Assembly: GCA_019137255.1 (NCBI GenBank)
Contig: WPDH01000170.1
Coordinates: forward strand, 1-64,000
DNA: 64,000 bases
Source of the DNA: Corinectria fuckeliana
Lineage: Eukaryota; Ascomycota; Sordariomycetes; Hypocreales; Nectriaceae
Direction: 5' to 3'
This document shows positions 45,327 to 56,893 of the stretch, piece by piece. Each line of letters opens with the position of its first letter. Position 1 is the first letter of the stretch. A model generated the notes under the pieces. The model had not been told where the DNA came from and made no database searches. It was given only the letters and a program-made list of their open reading frames with translations. Position numbers and translations under genes: made by a program.

Positions 45327-48300
45327 GGTTATAAGCCCCTCGCGTGTAAAACCATATACAATTTAGAGAAAAATATCTCCCTGAGATTCTCTATACTCTT
45401 ACCTTTCTTTTAATATAACTTTAAGTAGAAGTAGATTATTTTAGGACTTAGATAGGCTGAATTAAAGTAATATACCTAGATAGGGATAAGTTATTAGACC
45501 TTAAATTCTTATATACTTATAGAAAAGCTACTCTATAAGTAGTAATTAATCTATAATAATACTTAGTTACTAGCTAGGTCTAAGACTTTATATATAAGAT
45601 AATTAATATTAAATCTATTAACCTTTAAAATTTTAGTCTATTTTGACTAACTTTATATTAAATTATATATAGTTCTAGTAATTAGAATTATATAACTTTA
45701 TAAAGTGGATACTAAAGGTTATATAAGCTCTCTTATATATAAAAAACCCTAATTTAAAGTGAAATCTTAATAATATTTACTAAGACTTTAATATAAGAAT
45801 CTTAACTGTTAAGAGTATCTCTAGTTAGAAAAGAAATAAGTTTATTTAACCCTAATAGGCTATAAAGCTAGTTAGGCTTTATATCTTATACTCTAATAAT
45901 AGAGAAGCTTAAGATAATAAAAGACTAGAATAAATAGAAGATTAAGCTAATACTAAACTTATAGATACTTAGTCTAAAGAAGTTTATTAAGGCTAATAGT
46001 AAACTAGAGGAAAGCATAATAGATATAAAGATATAGGCTTTTAGGATAAAAAATATATATATAAGAGGCTTTCTAATTAACTATTTATTATCTAAGGTCT
46101 TAAAAAAGCTATCTTAAGCTAAATAGGATTATAATACTTATATAGCAGCTTAGATATATAGGTTTATTAGAAAGATAGTTTGCCTAGCCTTAGAAGATAC
46201 TTTTTATAACCTTCTATTAATATTCTTTAAGCTTAATAAAAAGGAATTTATCTTGCTTACTACCTTTAATAAGAAGCTTCACTTTATATAAAGATATATT
46301 AGAAGTAAGATTACAGTCCTAAAAGAGGTCTTTATTACTATAGTACTAAATAAGATTAAAAGGTTAAATAAGATCTAGTATAACAACTAGATATATAACC
46401 TTAAAAGAGGTAATAAGATTATAAAGTTAGAAGTTATTAATTTCCTAATAAGATAAGCTAATACTAAAAAGAATAATAGTATTAACTTTATAATAGATTT
46501 ATAAAGAAACCAGCCTCCTTAAGCACCCTAGGGCAACTTAAAGATATCACAGGCTTCTATAGACACTAAGAATAAGAATAGCAACCTCCTATATATAAAC
46601 TACCCTCTCTTAAAGGCTAGAAAGTATTATAGAGCAGATAAATACTAGAAGAAATACTTAGAGCTTAAGAGGCAAGCTAGAGCCTAAGATATAAACATAC
46701 CAGCCTAAGGAAACACATCTATTAAGATAGTAAGAGCTAACTTTGCTAGTATAACACTATTTAGCTAGATAATAGTATCTTAGACTACCTATAAGAAAGT
46801 AACCCTCTTAGTAATAAAAAAAGCATTTTAGAATAATATAATTATTAATTCTAAGTGCTTAAACTACTACTTTAATAATAAGAAGTAGTTTACCTTTTTT
46901 ACTAAAGCTAAAAGCTATAGATAGATAACTATAAGTAATAGTAGAGATTTTTATATTTATAGCTAAGGTAATATTAAGATTATCACAGCCTAAAAATCTC
47001 TATTCTTAGAAGGGGTCTACTATTACCCTAAGAGAGTAGTAAATATACTTAGCCTAAAAGTCTTTAAGAGAAAAGATATAATTATTAACAGGTATATAAA
47101 TATTATAGCTGTTAAAGTAATAAGGCAGAAAGTCTGTAATATAATTTAGCGCTATAATATTACTATCTTAAAGTATAAAAAGCCTTAAGGCTTTTATAAC
47201 TTTATAGCCCTACTAAAAAATATATCTACTAAAACTGTTAAATATAGTATTATATACTACTAGCTAGCTTATACTAGCCCTAATAGAGTCTTTAGAGCCT
47301 GTTAGGATATAAGTATTTATATTAATACTACTATATTAAAAGGATTTTACTATAAGACTTATTACCTAGCTAAGACTAATAAGATAGTTAGTAGGACCCC
47401 TCTAGTTAAGATCTTAGTCTTCTTAGACTATATTTTCTAGGATATTATTAAGCTGACCCTATAGGGCCTTAAGGGTTACTACTATAGCTTCTATAGAATT
47501 AATACTACTATAGGCTTCTACTAGTATATTCCGCTTTAGATAAGAGACTAGGCTTTGCCTAAGATTAAGAGGTAAAAAAAGGCTATAAAAAACATAAGCG
47601 CTAAGTATAAGATTAAGATGCTCTACTTTAATAATACCTTAGAGTTTAAAAGTAAGAAGATTAAGAGCTAAGCCTTAAAGGAAGGTATTAGTATAAGATT
47701 TAGCGCTTTTTATATACTAAAATAAAACAGCTATATTAAGAGAGCTAGTAGAGCCCTAATTAAAAGAGCCTAAGCTATATATATTAACACTAAGCTGCTA
47801 GAGCTACTATAGCTACTTTATATTAAAGTAAGCATCTATATTAATAACTAACTCCCTACTTTTACTAATAAGAATAATAAAGCCCTAATCTAGAAGATAT
47901 TTCAGATTATTAACATGCCTTACATACCCTACCTTAAGCATATTAGAATGTAAAAATATATTATCTATATATATATTCCTAACTAGAAAAGAGTTAGATT
48001 AGAAAAGATAACTTTATAAGCTTAGAAGGGATTTCTAGTAAGTATAAAAGGCATAAAAGAATATATCTATAAGGTTTAGCTTTCTAATAAAGAGAGGGTT
48101 ATAAAAGCCTAAGATATTAGATTTAGAGAGATCTATAAAGATAAGAAAGGCCTAGAGGATATCTTAGAGCTTAAGGCTATACTAATTAACCTAAAGATCT
48201 CAGAAGGTAGCTATATAATCTTTATTAAAGGCTATATTACTATAAGACCTAAAGAAGTTTATAAAAAGCAGTAGAAGACTATTACTAAGCTAGAGATATA

Positions 48301-49099
48301 ACAGAAGTTAGCTAATAAGCCTAGAGCTACTATAAAGCTATAAGAGGCTTAAAGAAGAATAACTTTATCTCTTAGTACCTCCCCTTATAGACAGACTAAT
48401 AATAACATTCTTAAGGTAGAAATATTATTCCCTAATATGCTAGGCAGCTTTAAAAATACCCTTAAGACCCTATAAGACCCCCTAACTAAGATCCTAAGCA
48501 CTAAGCCTGTTTCTAAGCCCTAGCCTTAGAGAGAGAAAAGACAATACTAAAAGAAAGCCTCTTCTAAGCTCTCTAATTATACTATATGAAATTAGAGCTA
48601 ACCTAACTACTAAAAGATATATAATAGCTTAACTATACCTACTAAGGTGTATAAAAAGTAAGATAAGATTATTAAGAAAGTCTAACATATTATATTTATA
48701 TTACTAAAGGTATATAAAATCATACTAGATAAAATTATAGCCTTAAAGACCTAGAAGCAAGCTTAGAAATATAAGAACTATATAAAAGTCTAGAGACTAG
48801 CTAAGAAAAAGCAATATAATAGCCTTATTAGTAAGGCTGTGTAAGACCTTATAGAGAGACTATAAGAGGCTTAAGTTCTTAACAGAAAATAAGTTTATAA
48901 TATAAAATACCCTGCTAATAAAGACCCTTATATAAGAGCCTAATAGGTAGTTTAAAAAGACTAAGAGTAAGATAATAATTATACTATTAGAGAGCTTTAT
49001 ATAGTAGTAGTATATATAGCCTTTATAAGATTATTCTACTTACTTATAACTATTTTAAACTATAAAACAGCTTAGTATAATATTACTATAGTATTTCTA
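45327..49099 (+). pseudogene. Copia gag, protease and integrase region, RIP-degraded
   Basis: Between the 5' LTR and the reverse transcriptase. The first 25 bases after the LTR are still GC-rich and should hold the primer-binding site. Gag, protease and integrase are expected by position, but I could not read their motifs. Confidence 0.5.
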
Positions 49100-50302
49100 A
49101 ATATAGTAGTAAAAAAAAAGATTTATATTAAGTAGCTATATAGCTTTAAAGATAGTATAAACTAAGTTTACCTTCTTAATAAAGCTCTTTATAGCCTTCT
49201 AATCTTCTTAGCCTAGTAGTTCTTTATAGCTACCTAAAAGCTTATCTTAATAGGCTTTAAGTTCTTAGTATTAGAGGTTTATATCTTTAAGCATAAGAAT
49301 AATATACTATTAATCCTTTATATAGATAATATAATTATAGCCGCCTAGATAAAAAAAAAGATTAATACTATTATAGATAAGATTAGTAAGTTATTTAAGA
49401 TTAAGACTCTAAGAGAAATAAAAGATTTTCTAGGCCTTTAGATTATCAGAAAGAGAAATAACTATTATATTTATATTTATTAGGAATACTACACTAAGAA
49501 GATTATTAAAAAATTCACTATAAGGCATCTTAAGCTAGTAAAGATATTATAGCCGCCTAAGTATAAAATCCTAAGCAACTAGAAGAATAATAAAATTATT
49601 ATATTATAGACCTAGTAGCTTAAAAGAATAAGAAGTCTTAACTATCTGTTAATAAGTATAAGACCTAATATTATATTTATAACCTAGAAGATATATAAGA
49701 CTAATATAAGCCCTACTAAGTATTATAAGAAAGTAATAAAACACCTCTTTTACTACCTTTATAGTATGTCCTATCTAGCTCTTATACTAGGCGGTAAATA
49801 TAATATTAGAAACCTAAAGCTCTAAGTATATATAGATACTTTCTTTATAGATAACTATATAATATATTACTTAACTATAAGGCATATTATATTTATTAGT
49901 AACAGACTAGTTCTTTAGAAATTAAAAAGGCAGACTATTATAATAACCTTATTAATAAAAGCAGAGTTTATAAACCTAACCCTAGTAAGAATATTAGCTT
50001 TATAGATATTATAGTTAATTAAGAAAGCTAGGCTAAAACAGCCTAAGCCTTATATACTATTTATAAACAGCTAGAATATAAGACTAGCTGTATTAAATAA
50101 GAGAAATATAGTAAGAATATATTATATTAATATACACTTTAAATAGGTTATCTAATACACTAAGAAAGGCTATTTTAACCTTTAGCAGATCTATATAGAC
50201 AAGATAATCACAGACGGGCTGACAAAAGCGCTAAGGCATGTGACTCATAAGAGATTTATAGTATAACTCCAGATGCGGAAGCTAGATGCCCAGGACATAT
50301 AA
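49100..50302 (+). pseudogene. Copia reverse transcriptase and RNase H remnant
   Basis: Readable pieces in order: VYLLNKALYSL (about 49166), LLILYIDNIIIAA (49307-49345), KIKTLREIKDFLGL (about 49400-49440), an RNase H piece ending AEFINL (about 49965) and the intact pol end with TAA at 50300-50302. Trp, Gln and Arg codons are replaced by stops throughout, and Gly and Asp by Ser and Asn. Confidence 0.85.
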
Positions 50303-50386
50303 AACACTAAGGAATTAGTCAATTTGATGTGGAAAAGGGCTTGTAAATGCGTCACTTGTTTGTGGGTTCCCTTAGCTGTGGGGTGG

Positions 50387-50500
50387 TGTTAAGGGGTGGT
50401 GGCCTGAGGCCACCACCTAGGGCACCTAAGGCCCACAACGCCGCCCCCTTAGAGCTAGCTAGTCAGATAGATCAATCCTACAGCATCATTGCCAACAACA
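50387..50500 (+). repeat. Copia 3' LTR (114 bp)
   Basis: Same length and bounds as the 5' copy and followed by GTAAG. A purine-rich GTGGGGTGG directly precedes it and may be the polypurine tract. Confidence 0.95.
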
Positions 50501-50505
50501 GTAAG

Positions 50506-53233
50506 AATCAATGGATAGGTAGGGAGGCGGCGTTGGCCGTTGGTCTGTGTTGAAGGTGTGTAGTATTTCGCCGTGTTACTCGAAGCCGGACAGTAATAAG
50601 AGGGACATACCAAAGTGATTGGTGAGCGAGGTTGGTGCAAGAGGCCAGTATCAGCATTAGACGGACAGTTTCCCTGCATCACCAACAGTCAGTCGGGCGT
50701 CAGCTCCGGAGCAGTCCGTAGTAACCGGATGACATATTGGACGGGGTCGCGGAAGGCTGACTGCCGGATTGACTCTGTGTGTCTGTGTCTGTGTCTGTCT
50801 GTGTCTGTGTCTGTCTGTTTGTCCGAGTACGGCCAATGGACAATTCACCACACAGACACACACACACTCCAGTATCCTGCGGCCAACTCTGGCGGCCCAG
50901 TTCAAGACAATTACCTCCAATTCTTCCTCTCCGCCCAAGCTTCCTATTTTGTCCCGGGCTTCTTCCACAGCCAAATGCCAGAGATATTTGCACGGGAACT
51001 GCTTCTTCACTGCATGGAGAGCGCCTCAGGTCCAACTTGTGGCTCAGCCACGCCCACCAAAGGCCCTGGAACGCTCTCCTGCTCCGCCAGCTGGAGCATT
51101 GCCCACCCTCCTTCAGCGCCTGGGCAGCCACTCACAGCCGCGCGCCGGCCGGCCGTTTCTGCGACCGCCTCTGCCCCGTCCATTGGGATCATAAATACAT
51201 CAACCAACTCCTTCTTCCATTCATTCATGTTACCGAGTCCCCTTTTCTTTGCTCTGCCCTGCCCTTCTGCTTGGGCCGCGTCTAATGCGACCGCCTACTT
51301 AACCCAGGGTGTGAACAAGACCCGCCGCTGCCTTCTTGGGACGGACCAGAGGGTACCCAAGTTACTTAACTTGGGCTAGGTAGTACCGTAGTTAATAGTA
51401 TGCGGCCCGTTTTGGCGGCCCGGCGAGGCATTCTCGCAACAAGATGTCGGGAAAGCCACCGGGCAGACTTTGGTCGTTCCTCCATGTCCGCTCAGGTACT
51501 TTCTTTGGGCTCTCCCAATGCCGCCATGGACAAGAATAATCCCCCGTCGTGGCTTGAGAAACGCCGCGCCGTGTCCCGCTCCGCTCTCGCCTCTCCTCCG
51601 CATGTCCCGTAAATCAAGTGACTGGCCTCGACGGGAAACAGAGACACCTCTGTCCCTGTTTCTCCCGTCCATGTAGACTGCGATTCGTACTACGAGAGTC
51701 AGTCACGTTCGAGAAATCCATTCGGGGCTGTGCCCGGCAGAACAACTATCTTTCCGGGCATGTTCCAGACGAATCAGCTCACAACCCCGGCTTGAAAGCC
51801 ACCACCCCATAGGTTCTCGCAAGCACCCATTGATAGCATCCAGAAACTTGGAAGTCTGGAAACTGCTCGCATCTCACGCCGAGGAGTCACAGACTCAAGG
51901 TTTCCCCCCACACACACATAAGTTGTCGAACCGAACTGTCGGGACTATGCAGCCCGGCAACTCCGGGGCAGCCGATCCTACGGTATGTCGTCAACTTCCT
52001 CATTCACTTCAGCCCTAGAGTCACTCGGACTGCTGCCTAAAGTCACTGTACCAGCTCCAGTCCGTCATTGGAGTCTTCGAAGATCAGGCCAAGTTGTCGG
52101 GTTGCCAGAGCGGCCTCCCGAGTTTCATAGCAGCCCAAGAGTGGACGGAGTTCCCGATCCGCTCGTTTCTGCCTGCAGGCTGCAATGCATCTAGAACAAC
52201 TCTGAGAGTGAGGCAGGCCTGGGTGTGTTGCGTTATTGGACGACTCAGGCATTGGTTATCGTGGACTTGTTGATTGATCGCATCAGATCTCGCTCGGCTT
52301 ATATCCACCTTAGGAGTCATGGACAAGACCACAGTGGGAGGCCCCCCGTTACCAATGACCAAAACTAACCCAGTGTCGAGTCTGCTGAGTGAAAGATGCT
52401 AGGTGACCGCTATGTTAATTGTAAGCCGTAGTTGGACTGCATGTCCTCTCTCGATACCTACCTACCCAGACAAGCTCAACCCGCCAAAACAAAACTCATC
52501 TTCCTGCTGATTCAAGTCACGATACGCGGTTACAGTTCCGACCGCCTTTGGTTGACAAGGGCATAAAAATATATTGAGCGGTTTGACTCCCTGTTTGCGT
52601 TTGCGTCCACTTCAGTGGACATTTGAGTTACATACAACGAGATAGAAAGACAGACAGAAAAAACCTCAAAGACACGGCCTTCAACGTCACCACTCTGTAC
52701 GGCCTCGAAACCATCAAGCAGATTTGCAACGATAGAAAGAGAGTAATTCTGTCTTGTGGTCGAGGCTTAGAAACGAAAAGAAAGAGCCATCTAGTTAAAA
52801 GACGTCATCAGGCCTATTATCCCCAGGCCAGGTCCCAAAAGCAGTTGTGGTTGGTCGTATCGTCACTTGCTGAATCAACCTGAAATTTCCCAGTGCACCA
52901 TTCCCAGAGCCGTTCCAGGGAGCGATGTCGTGTCAGGCGAATCCGAGCCAAAACAATCTGAAGATGACACGTGCACTTCCAGGCACGGTGGAGTTCCCAA
53001 CAGATACAATACAGGATACATCATGCGCATGTTTGAAGCGCGGGACGCAGCCCATCAACAAATCGGACGGCTCGGTTGATGGCATGCCCCTTGGTGGTTG
53101 CGTTGGTCGGCAGCCTGCCGTTTCGGAGGATCGTCTTCGGATCCGGAGAGGGAGCCTTGGGAGAAGACGAAGACCGGCCTGCAGATGAAGAATGAGACTT
53201 CCTGGGCAGGCTACCCACAGGCCGGTCGGATTG
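50506..53233. other. 2.7-kb intergenic region right of Copia
   Basis: Normal GC. Contains a GTCTGT microsatellite (50773-50820). Several frames of 60-250 codons exist but none resembles a protein I know. Confidence 0.55.
50773..50820 (+). repeat. TGTCTG/TGTGTC microsatellite
   Basis: About 48 bp of alternating TGTC and TG units. Confidence 0.8.
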
Positions 53234-53931
53234 TCAATCGATACCGTGCTGTCTCTTGAGCTGAGCTAAAGACTCGCGGCGAGCCTCGAGGTCCTCTTTT
53301 GACTTGGCCATCTTATCAGGCTGATGATATAGAACTGCGGTGAATTGTTAGCAAGAGACTTCGGTCCGGCCGAGGCATGGATGTGGTGCCAAGATGGACG
53401 CACCGACTAGGTAACGGTTCTGGAAGTTGAAACCGTTGAGCTTGTCGCAAGCTTGCTTGGCATCCATTACGTCTTCATAGACAACGAAGGCCGTGCCTTT
53501 GGTATTATTCGCAATGCCCTGACGGACCTGGCTGTAAGGATTGTCAGTATGTTGTCGCCGGTTGGTTCGAGCCGACAAGGCTGTCGTTGTCGGTGTGTTG
53601 GAATGGAGCCATACCGAATTGGGCCAAATTTTCCAAATAGGTCGAACAACTCCTCTGGAGTGACGTTGTAGCTAAATCGGCAACGGTCAGTCGATGATGG
53701 CGAATTCGATGTCGTGCTGTGCATACCTCAAGTTCTTGACGAACAGAGCTCTGCAGAGAGAGGGTTAGCGACATTCCGATAATGAGATCTAGGGATCTAG
53801 GGTCGTAGGGCGATGCAGTTTGGATGCTGATGGGGCGAATGGGGCGTGCATGTCGGCGAACAACGCGCGCGCGGTCGCAAGACGACTTACCGATTGACTT
53901 CTGGGGCTAATTTACCGCCGCGACTACTCAT
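53234..53931 (-). CDS. Splicing factor 3b subunit 6 (SF3B6/p14), U2 snRNP
   Basis: Five exons on the minus strand: 53931-53891, 53750-53727, 53671-53615, 53531-53404 and 53334-53234 (116 aa, close to the usual 125). A single RRM with RNP2 LFVKNL and RNP1 KGTAFVVY, preceded by KLAPEVNR and followed by NRYLVVLYHQPDKM, is nearly identical to the conserved family. The protein binds SF3B1 and contacts the branch-point adenosine region in the U2 snRNP. Exon 2 is only 24 nt. All phases fit. It is divergent from the DNA glycosylase gene across about 1.4 kb. Confidence 0.96.
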
Positions 53932-55297
53932 CTCTTGGATGATGCTGATGACGATGATCGGGTTTTGGTAGGGGAAGGGGGGGGGGGAGGACGCTGGAGA
54001 GATGGCGAAGGATGGAATAGGTGCGGGAGCGGAAGCGACAAGGCGAAGACTAGGTGAAGGAACGAGTCGAGGCGATCGATATTTCCACGTGACCGTGTGG
54101 ATGTGGTCCCACCAGGCCCCAGGGATGAGGAGGATGAGGAGGATGCGGCTAGCCGAAATGGGGGCGGTTGGCGTGATTGGAAGAGGGTGGAAAAGGCGGC
54201 TCTTGGGGCGGTGTCACCGAGGATCAGTGCCTTAGGTTCGTGTTTGAGTGCTGTCGCGTTTCGTGCAGAAAGATAAGACCGATGGGCATGGGCTAAGAGG
54301 AAGCAAGGAGGAGAATGGATTGATGGATGGATTGATGGATAATAAATCGAGGTTCACTGCAGACATTTTACTCTGCTCTGAGCCTGAGGAAAGATTTGTT
54401 CACACTGTATAGATGGCACATGACGCGACCAGATCATGTGCACCTTGTGCTCTCAACAGCTGCACCTTGTACGATGCCACCTGGAAGGCGCCTGGCACTG
54501 GTCAAGAACGAAGGGGTCCAACAAGGCTCACAGCGTAGTCTAGGCTAGTACGTACATGGGGTTCCCTATGGATTCGGTAGGAAGGCGAGACCTGTACCTT
54601 TACGGCACTTGGATTGCCGACTTTGAAGCCCCTCACAGCTGGGCTTGCAGGACACGTGTGTCCACCGTGCGGGCCAGGTTTAGATCCACCCATCTCCGAC
54701 CGAGTTGTGAGTTGGCGCCGCTGCCGACCGCCCCGGCGTCCAACGGCGGCGGACAGCAGAGCAACAAGTGACATTCACGGCATCACGGCATGGCTACAGC
54801 TATTAATTGGTATACTATGTAGTCCTAGGAAAGGTAAGGGATCTCGTATCTAACCAATGTATTCATCCTGACTGTACCTGCATAACCTACCCTACCCGCT
54901 GGTCAATTCTCGATGCCGCCTCGCATCAGGCCGCTGAATTGCTTGGTTGCTGTGGCTGGGTCCAACCCATAGCCTTTATTGGCTTACCCCAAATGTTGCA
55001 AACATCACAGCCACTGCCGCTGCCACCCAACACCGAAAACGATCCCGAATTTCATCAGTCTTTAACTTCATGTCGCATGCCTAATCCAGTCCCCAAGACA
55101 AAGAAAGACCCCCTTTTTTTCACTTTTCCGTTTTCACTTCACATTCGTTGGTCTGTCCCACCCACAGCAAGCATCAACTTGGGCGAATATCAACGCCTGT
55201 TCCTATGGGAACCGCTGCTCTCGGTGCGATGCCGCATCTGCCTGGTTGACTTCCGCTCTTCATCCTCGATCCTGCAAAACCACGTCAAGCGGCCACG
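53932..55297. other. Divergent intergenic region
   Basis: Shared upstream region of SF3B6 (-) and the glycosylase (+). A GGAT-type repeat at 54320-54345 and a G run at 53977-53988. A 164-codon frame (54807-55301) overlaps the glycosylase start and is unsupported. Confidence 0.6.
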
Positions 55298-56893
55298 ATG
55301 AGCGGGTCCCGTCTCGGCCACGACATCCTCTGTGTGTTCGATGTAAGGCAAGACTCCCGAGACTTCCTCGCCGACGTCATCGAGTCTCTCGGGGCACCTG
55401 CGGAAACCGAACGGCTTCTCCGACAGAGCCTCGTGGCCGGCGCCGAGGACTGGCACAGCCTAATCGAGTGCGCCGAGTCAATCCGGAGGCTGCGGGGCAA
55501 CGACCAGCAAGGTCTCGATGGCCAAGATGTGCTTGCCTACGTGTGGCAGATCTTCAATGGTATCGACGCATCCTCTTCTGTCGCCGACCCTTGGGAGCAG
55601 ACAGACCGCCTCATTGCCCAGGCAAAGGCACTCGAACGGGATCCAGAAATTCGGCCGCCGCCACTACTGTCAGCTGTCCCAGTCAAAGAGACCAGCGCGG
55701 ATGGTTTGAAGTCCTCCCAACCACCTGCTGCGAAGTCGAAGAGACGTGTAACAGCGTCGCATTATTGGGCGGATCAATCTCAAGAACAATGCCCAAGAGA
55801 TGGCCGCAACTGGAAAGACGGAACTCAATTATTTTCAACGGCGCCCCTTTTCTCTATCCCGATTTCGTCCAATATATGCAGTAATCAGGACAGGTTGTCG
55901 CCCGAGCGAGCGAGTGCTACTGTTTTTGTTGTCAATGGCCAAACAGAGCTGCACCATGGTCAAAATCAAACCCAAAGTGCTCAAGTGCAAACCCAGGGTT
56001 GTCCTGATGCAGCTGCGAATACCCCCACGGTAAACCGGTTGAGCACAATCTCCCCGTACTTTTCCTCCTCGACACAGGGGAAGAAATCCCCAGCCAAACA
56101 GAACCAGAAACAGAGAACGCCTCCAGGCACGGTCGCTACAGTCCCCTTTGCCCCCCTCATGGCGGCAAAGTTTGGCATCATTCAGGAAGAGTTTGCCCAC
56201 GATCCTTTTTGGTTGCTGATTGCAGTCACGTTTCTCATCAAGACAAACGGCAAGCTCGCGATACCCATGTTCTACAAGGTCAAGGAGCGGTTTCCTTGGC
56301 CAGAACACGTGGCCGATCCTGCCAATGCGGAAGAACTTGTTAGCATGATCCGCCATCTTGGACTCTCGGCGGTTCGCGTTGCGTTCATGCAAAGGTATGC
56401 GCGAGGCTTCTTGGAAGACCCACCAAGGGCCGGTGTGAGATACAAAGTAAAAAACTATGACTTTCGAGATGCAGGTCCTCTGACCCGGGCGCTGGACGCC
56501 AGTCTCGCGAGTCCATCCCGTCTGGAGGAGGAAGACACGGAGGACCGCGAGGCGTGGGAGATTGGGCACCTAACCAAGGGCAAGTACGCAATCGACAGCT
56601 GGCGCATCTTCTGCCGCGACCGGCTGCTCGGCCGGGCAGAGGACTGGAACGGCAAAGGCCGGGAGCCCGAGTTCCAGCCCGAATGGATGAGGGTGAGCCC
56701 GGCAGACAAGGAGCTGCGAGCGTACCTGCGCTGGATGTGGATGCGTGAGGGCTGGGAGTACGATTTCGATACCGGCAAGCGCACGGTGCTGCGTGAGGAG
56801 ATGATGAGAGCTGTCAACGAGGGGAGGGTCGAGTACGATGAAACAGGTGGGTTGAGGATTCTAGAAAAGACAAACGTGGGCAGTGCCGCGTGA
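55298..56893 (+). CDS. MBD4-like HhH-GPD mismatch DNA glycosylase
   Basis: Single-exon 531 aa. The C-terminal half matches the MBD4 glycosylase domain: DPFWLLIAVTFLIKTNGKLAIP (residues 302-323), a helix-hairpin segment and catalytic Asp433 in GHLTKGKYAIDSWRIFC, where human MBD4 has the same D-S-[YW]-R-I-F-C context, then a C-terminal WMW-rich segment. Such enzymes remove thymine or uracil opposite guanine, the product of 5-methylcytosine or cytosine deamination, in the nucleus. No methyl-CpG-binding domain is visible in the N-terminal half; about 290 residues there are Ser/Gln/Thr-rich and unassigned. About 30 residues between the HhH strands (400-420) are an acidic insertion. Function is inferred from family; role with respect to RIP is unknown. 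Confidence 0.88.
   Translation: MSGSRLGHDILCVFDVRQDSRDFLADVIESLGAPAETERLLRQSLVAGAEDWHSLIECAESIRRLRGNDQQGLDGQDVLAYVWQIFNGIDASSSVADPWEQTDRLIAQAKALERDPEIRPPPLLSAVPVKETSADGLKSSQPPAAKSKRRVTASHYWADQSQEQCPRDGRNWKDGTQLFSTAPLFSIPISSNICSNQDRLSPERASATVFVVNGQTELHHGQNQTQSAQVQTQGCPDAAANTPTVNRLSTISPYFSSSTQGKKSPAKQNQKQRTPPGTVATVPFAPLMAAKFGIIQEEFAHDPFWLLIAVTFLIKTNGKLAIPMFYKVKERFPWPEHVADPANAEELVSMIRHLGLSAVRVAFMQRYARGFLEDPPRAGVRYKVKNYDFRDAGPLTRALDASLASPSRLEEEDTEDREAWEIGHLTKGKYAIDSWRIFCRDRLLGRAEDWNGKGREPEFQPEWMRVSPADKELRAYLRWMWMREGWEYDFDTGKRTVLREEMMRAVNEGRVEYDETGGLRILEKTNVGSAA

Larger units (their letters stand above)
45213..50500 (+). mobile_element. Copia (Ty1) LTR retrotransposon, RIP-inactivated
   Basis: 5,288 bp bounded by two 114-bp direct repeats that start TGTT and end AACA, flanked by the 5-bp duplication GTAAG (45208-45212 and 50501-50505). 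On the plus strand reverse transcriptase reads LLNKALYSL..W-like sequence and LYIDNIIIAA at 49316-49345, where Copia elements have YVDDxLIA. Then comes an EIKDFLGL block, followed by RNase H with KAEFINL (about 49960) near the end. This is Copia order, with RT-RNase H last. Interior codons are full of RIP stops, and the second Asp of the YxDD box is now Asn. The last 180 bp of pol (50200-50302) is nearly unmutated, reading TDGLTKALRHVTHKRF. Confidence 0.94.

Noticed and set aside
50615..51379. 254-codon frame right of the Copia element
   Set aside because: Runs through a TGTCTG microsatellite, with other frames open beside it; no known domain.
52043..52252. Minus-strand frame with CSRC..C resembling a zinc cluster
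   Set aside because: Spacing and basic residues do not fit Zn2Cys6, only two usable Cys pairs, and no conserved context.
54807..55301. 164-codon frame before the glycosylase
   Set aside because: Overlaps the glycosylase start in another frame and has no recognisable content.
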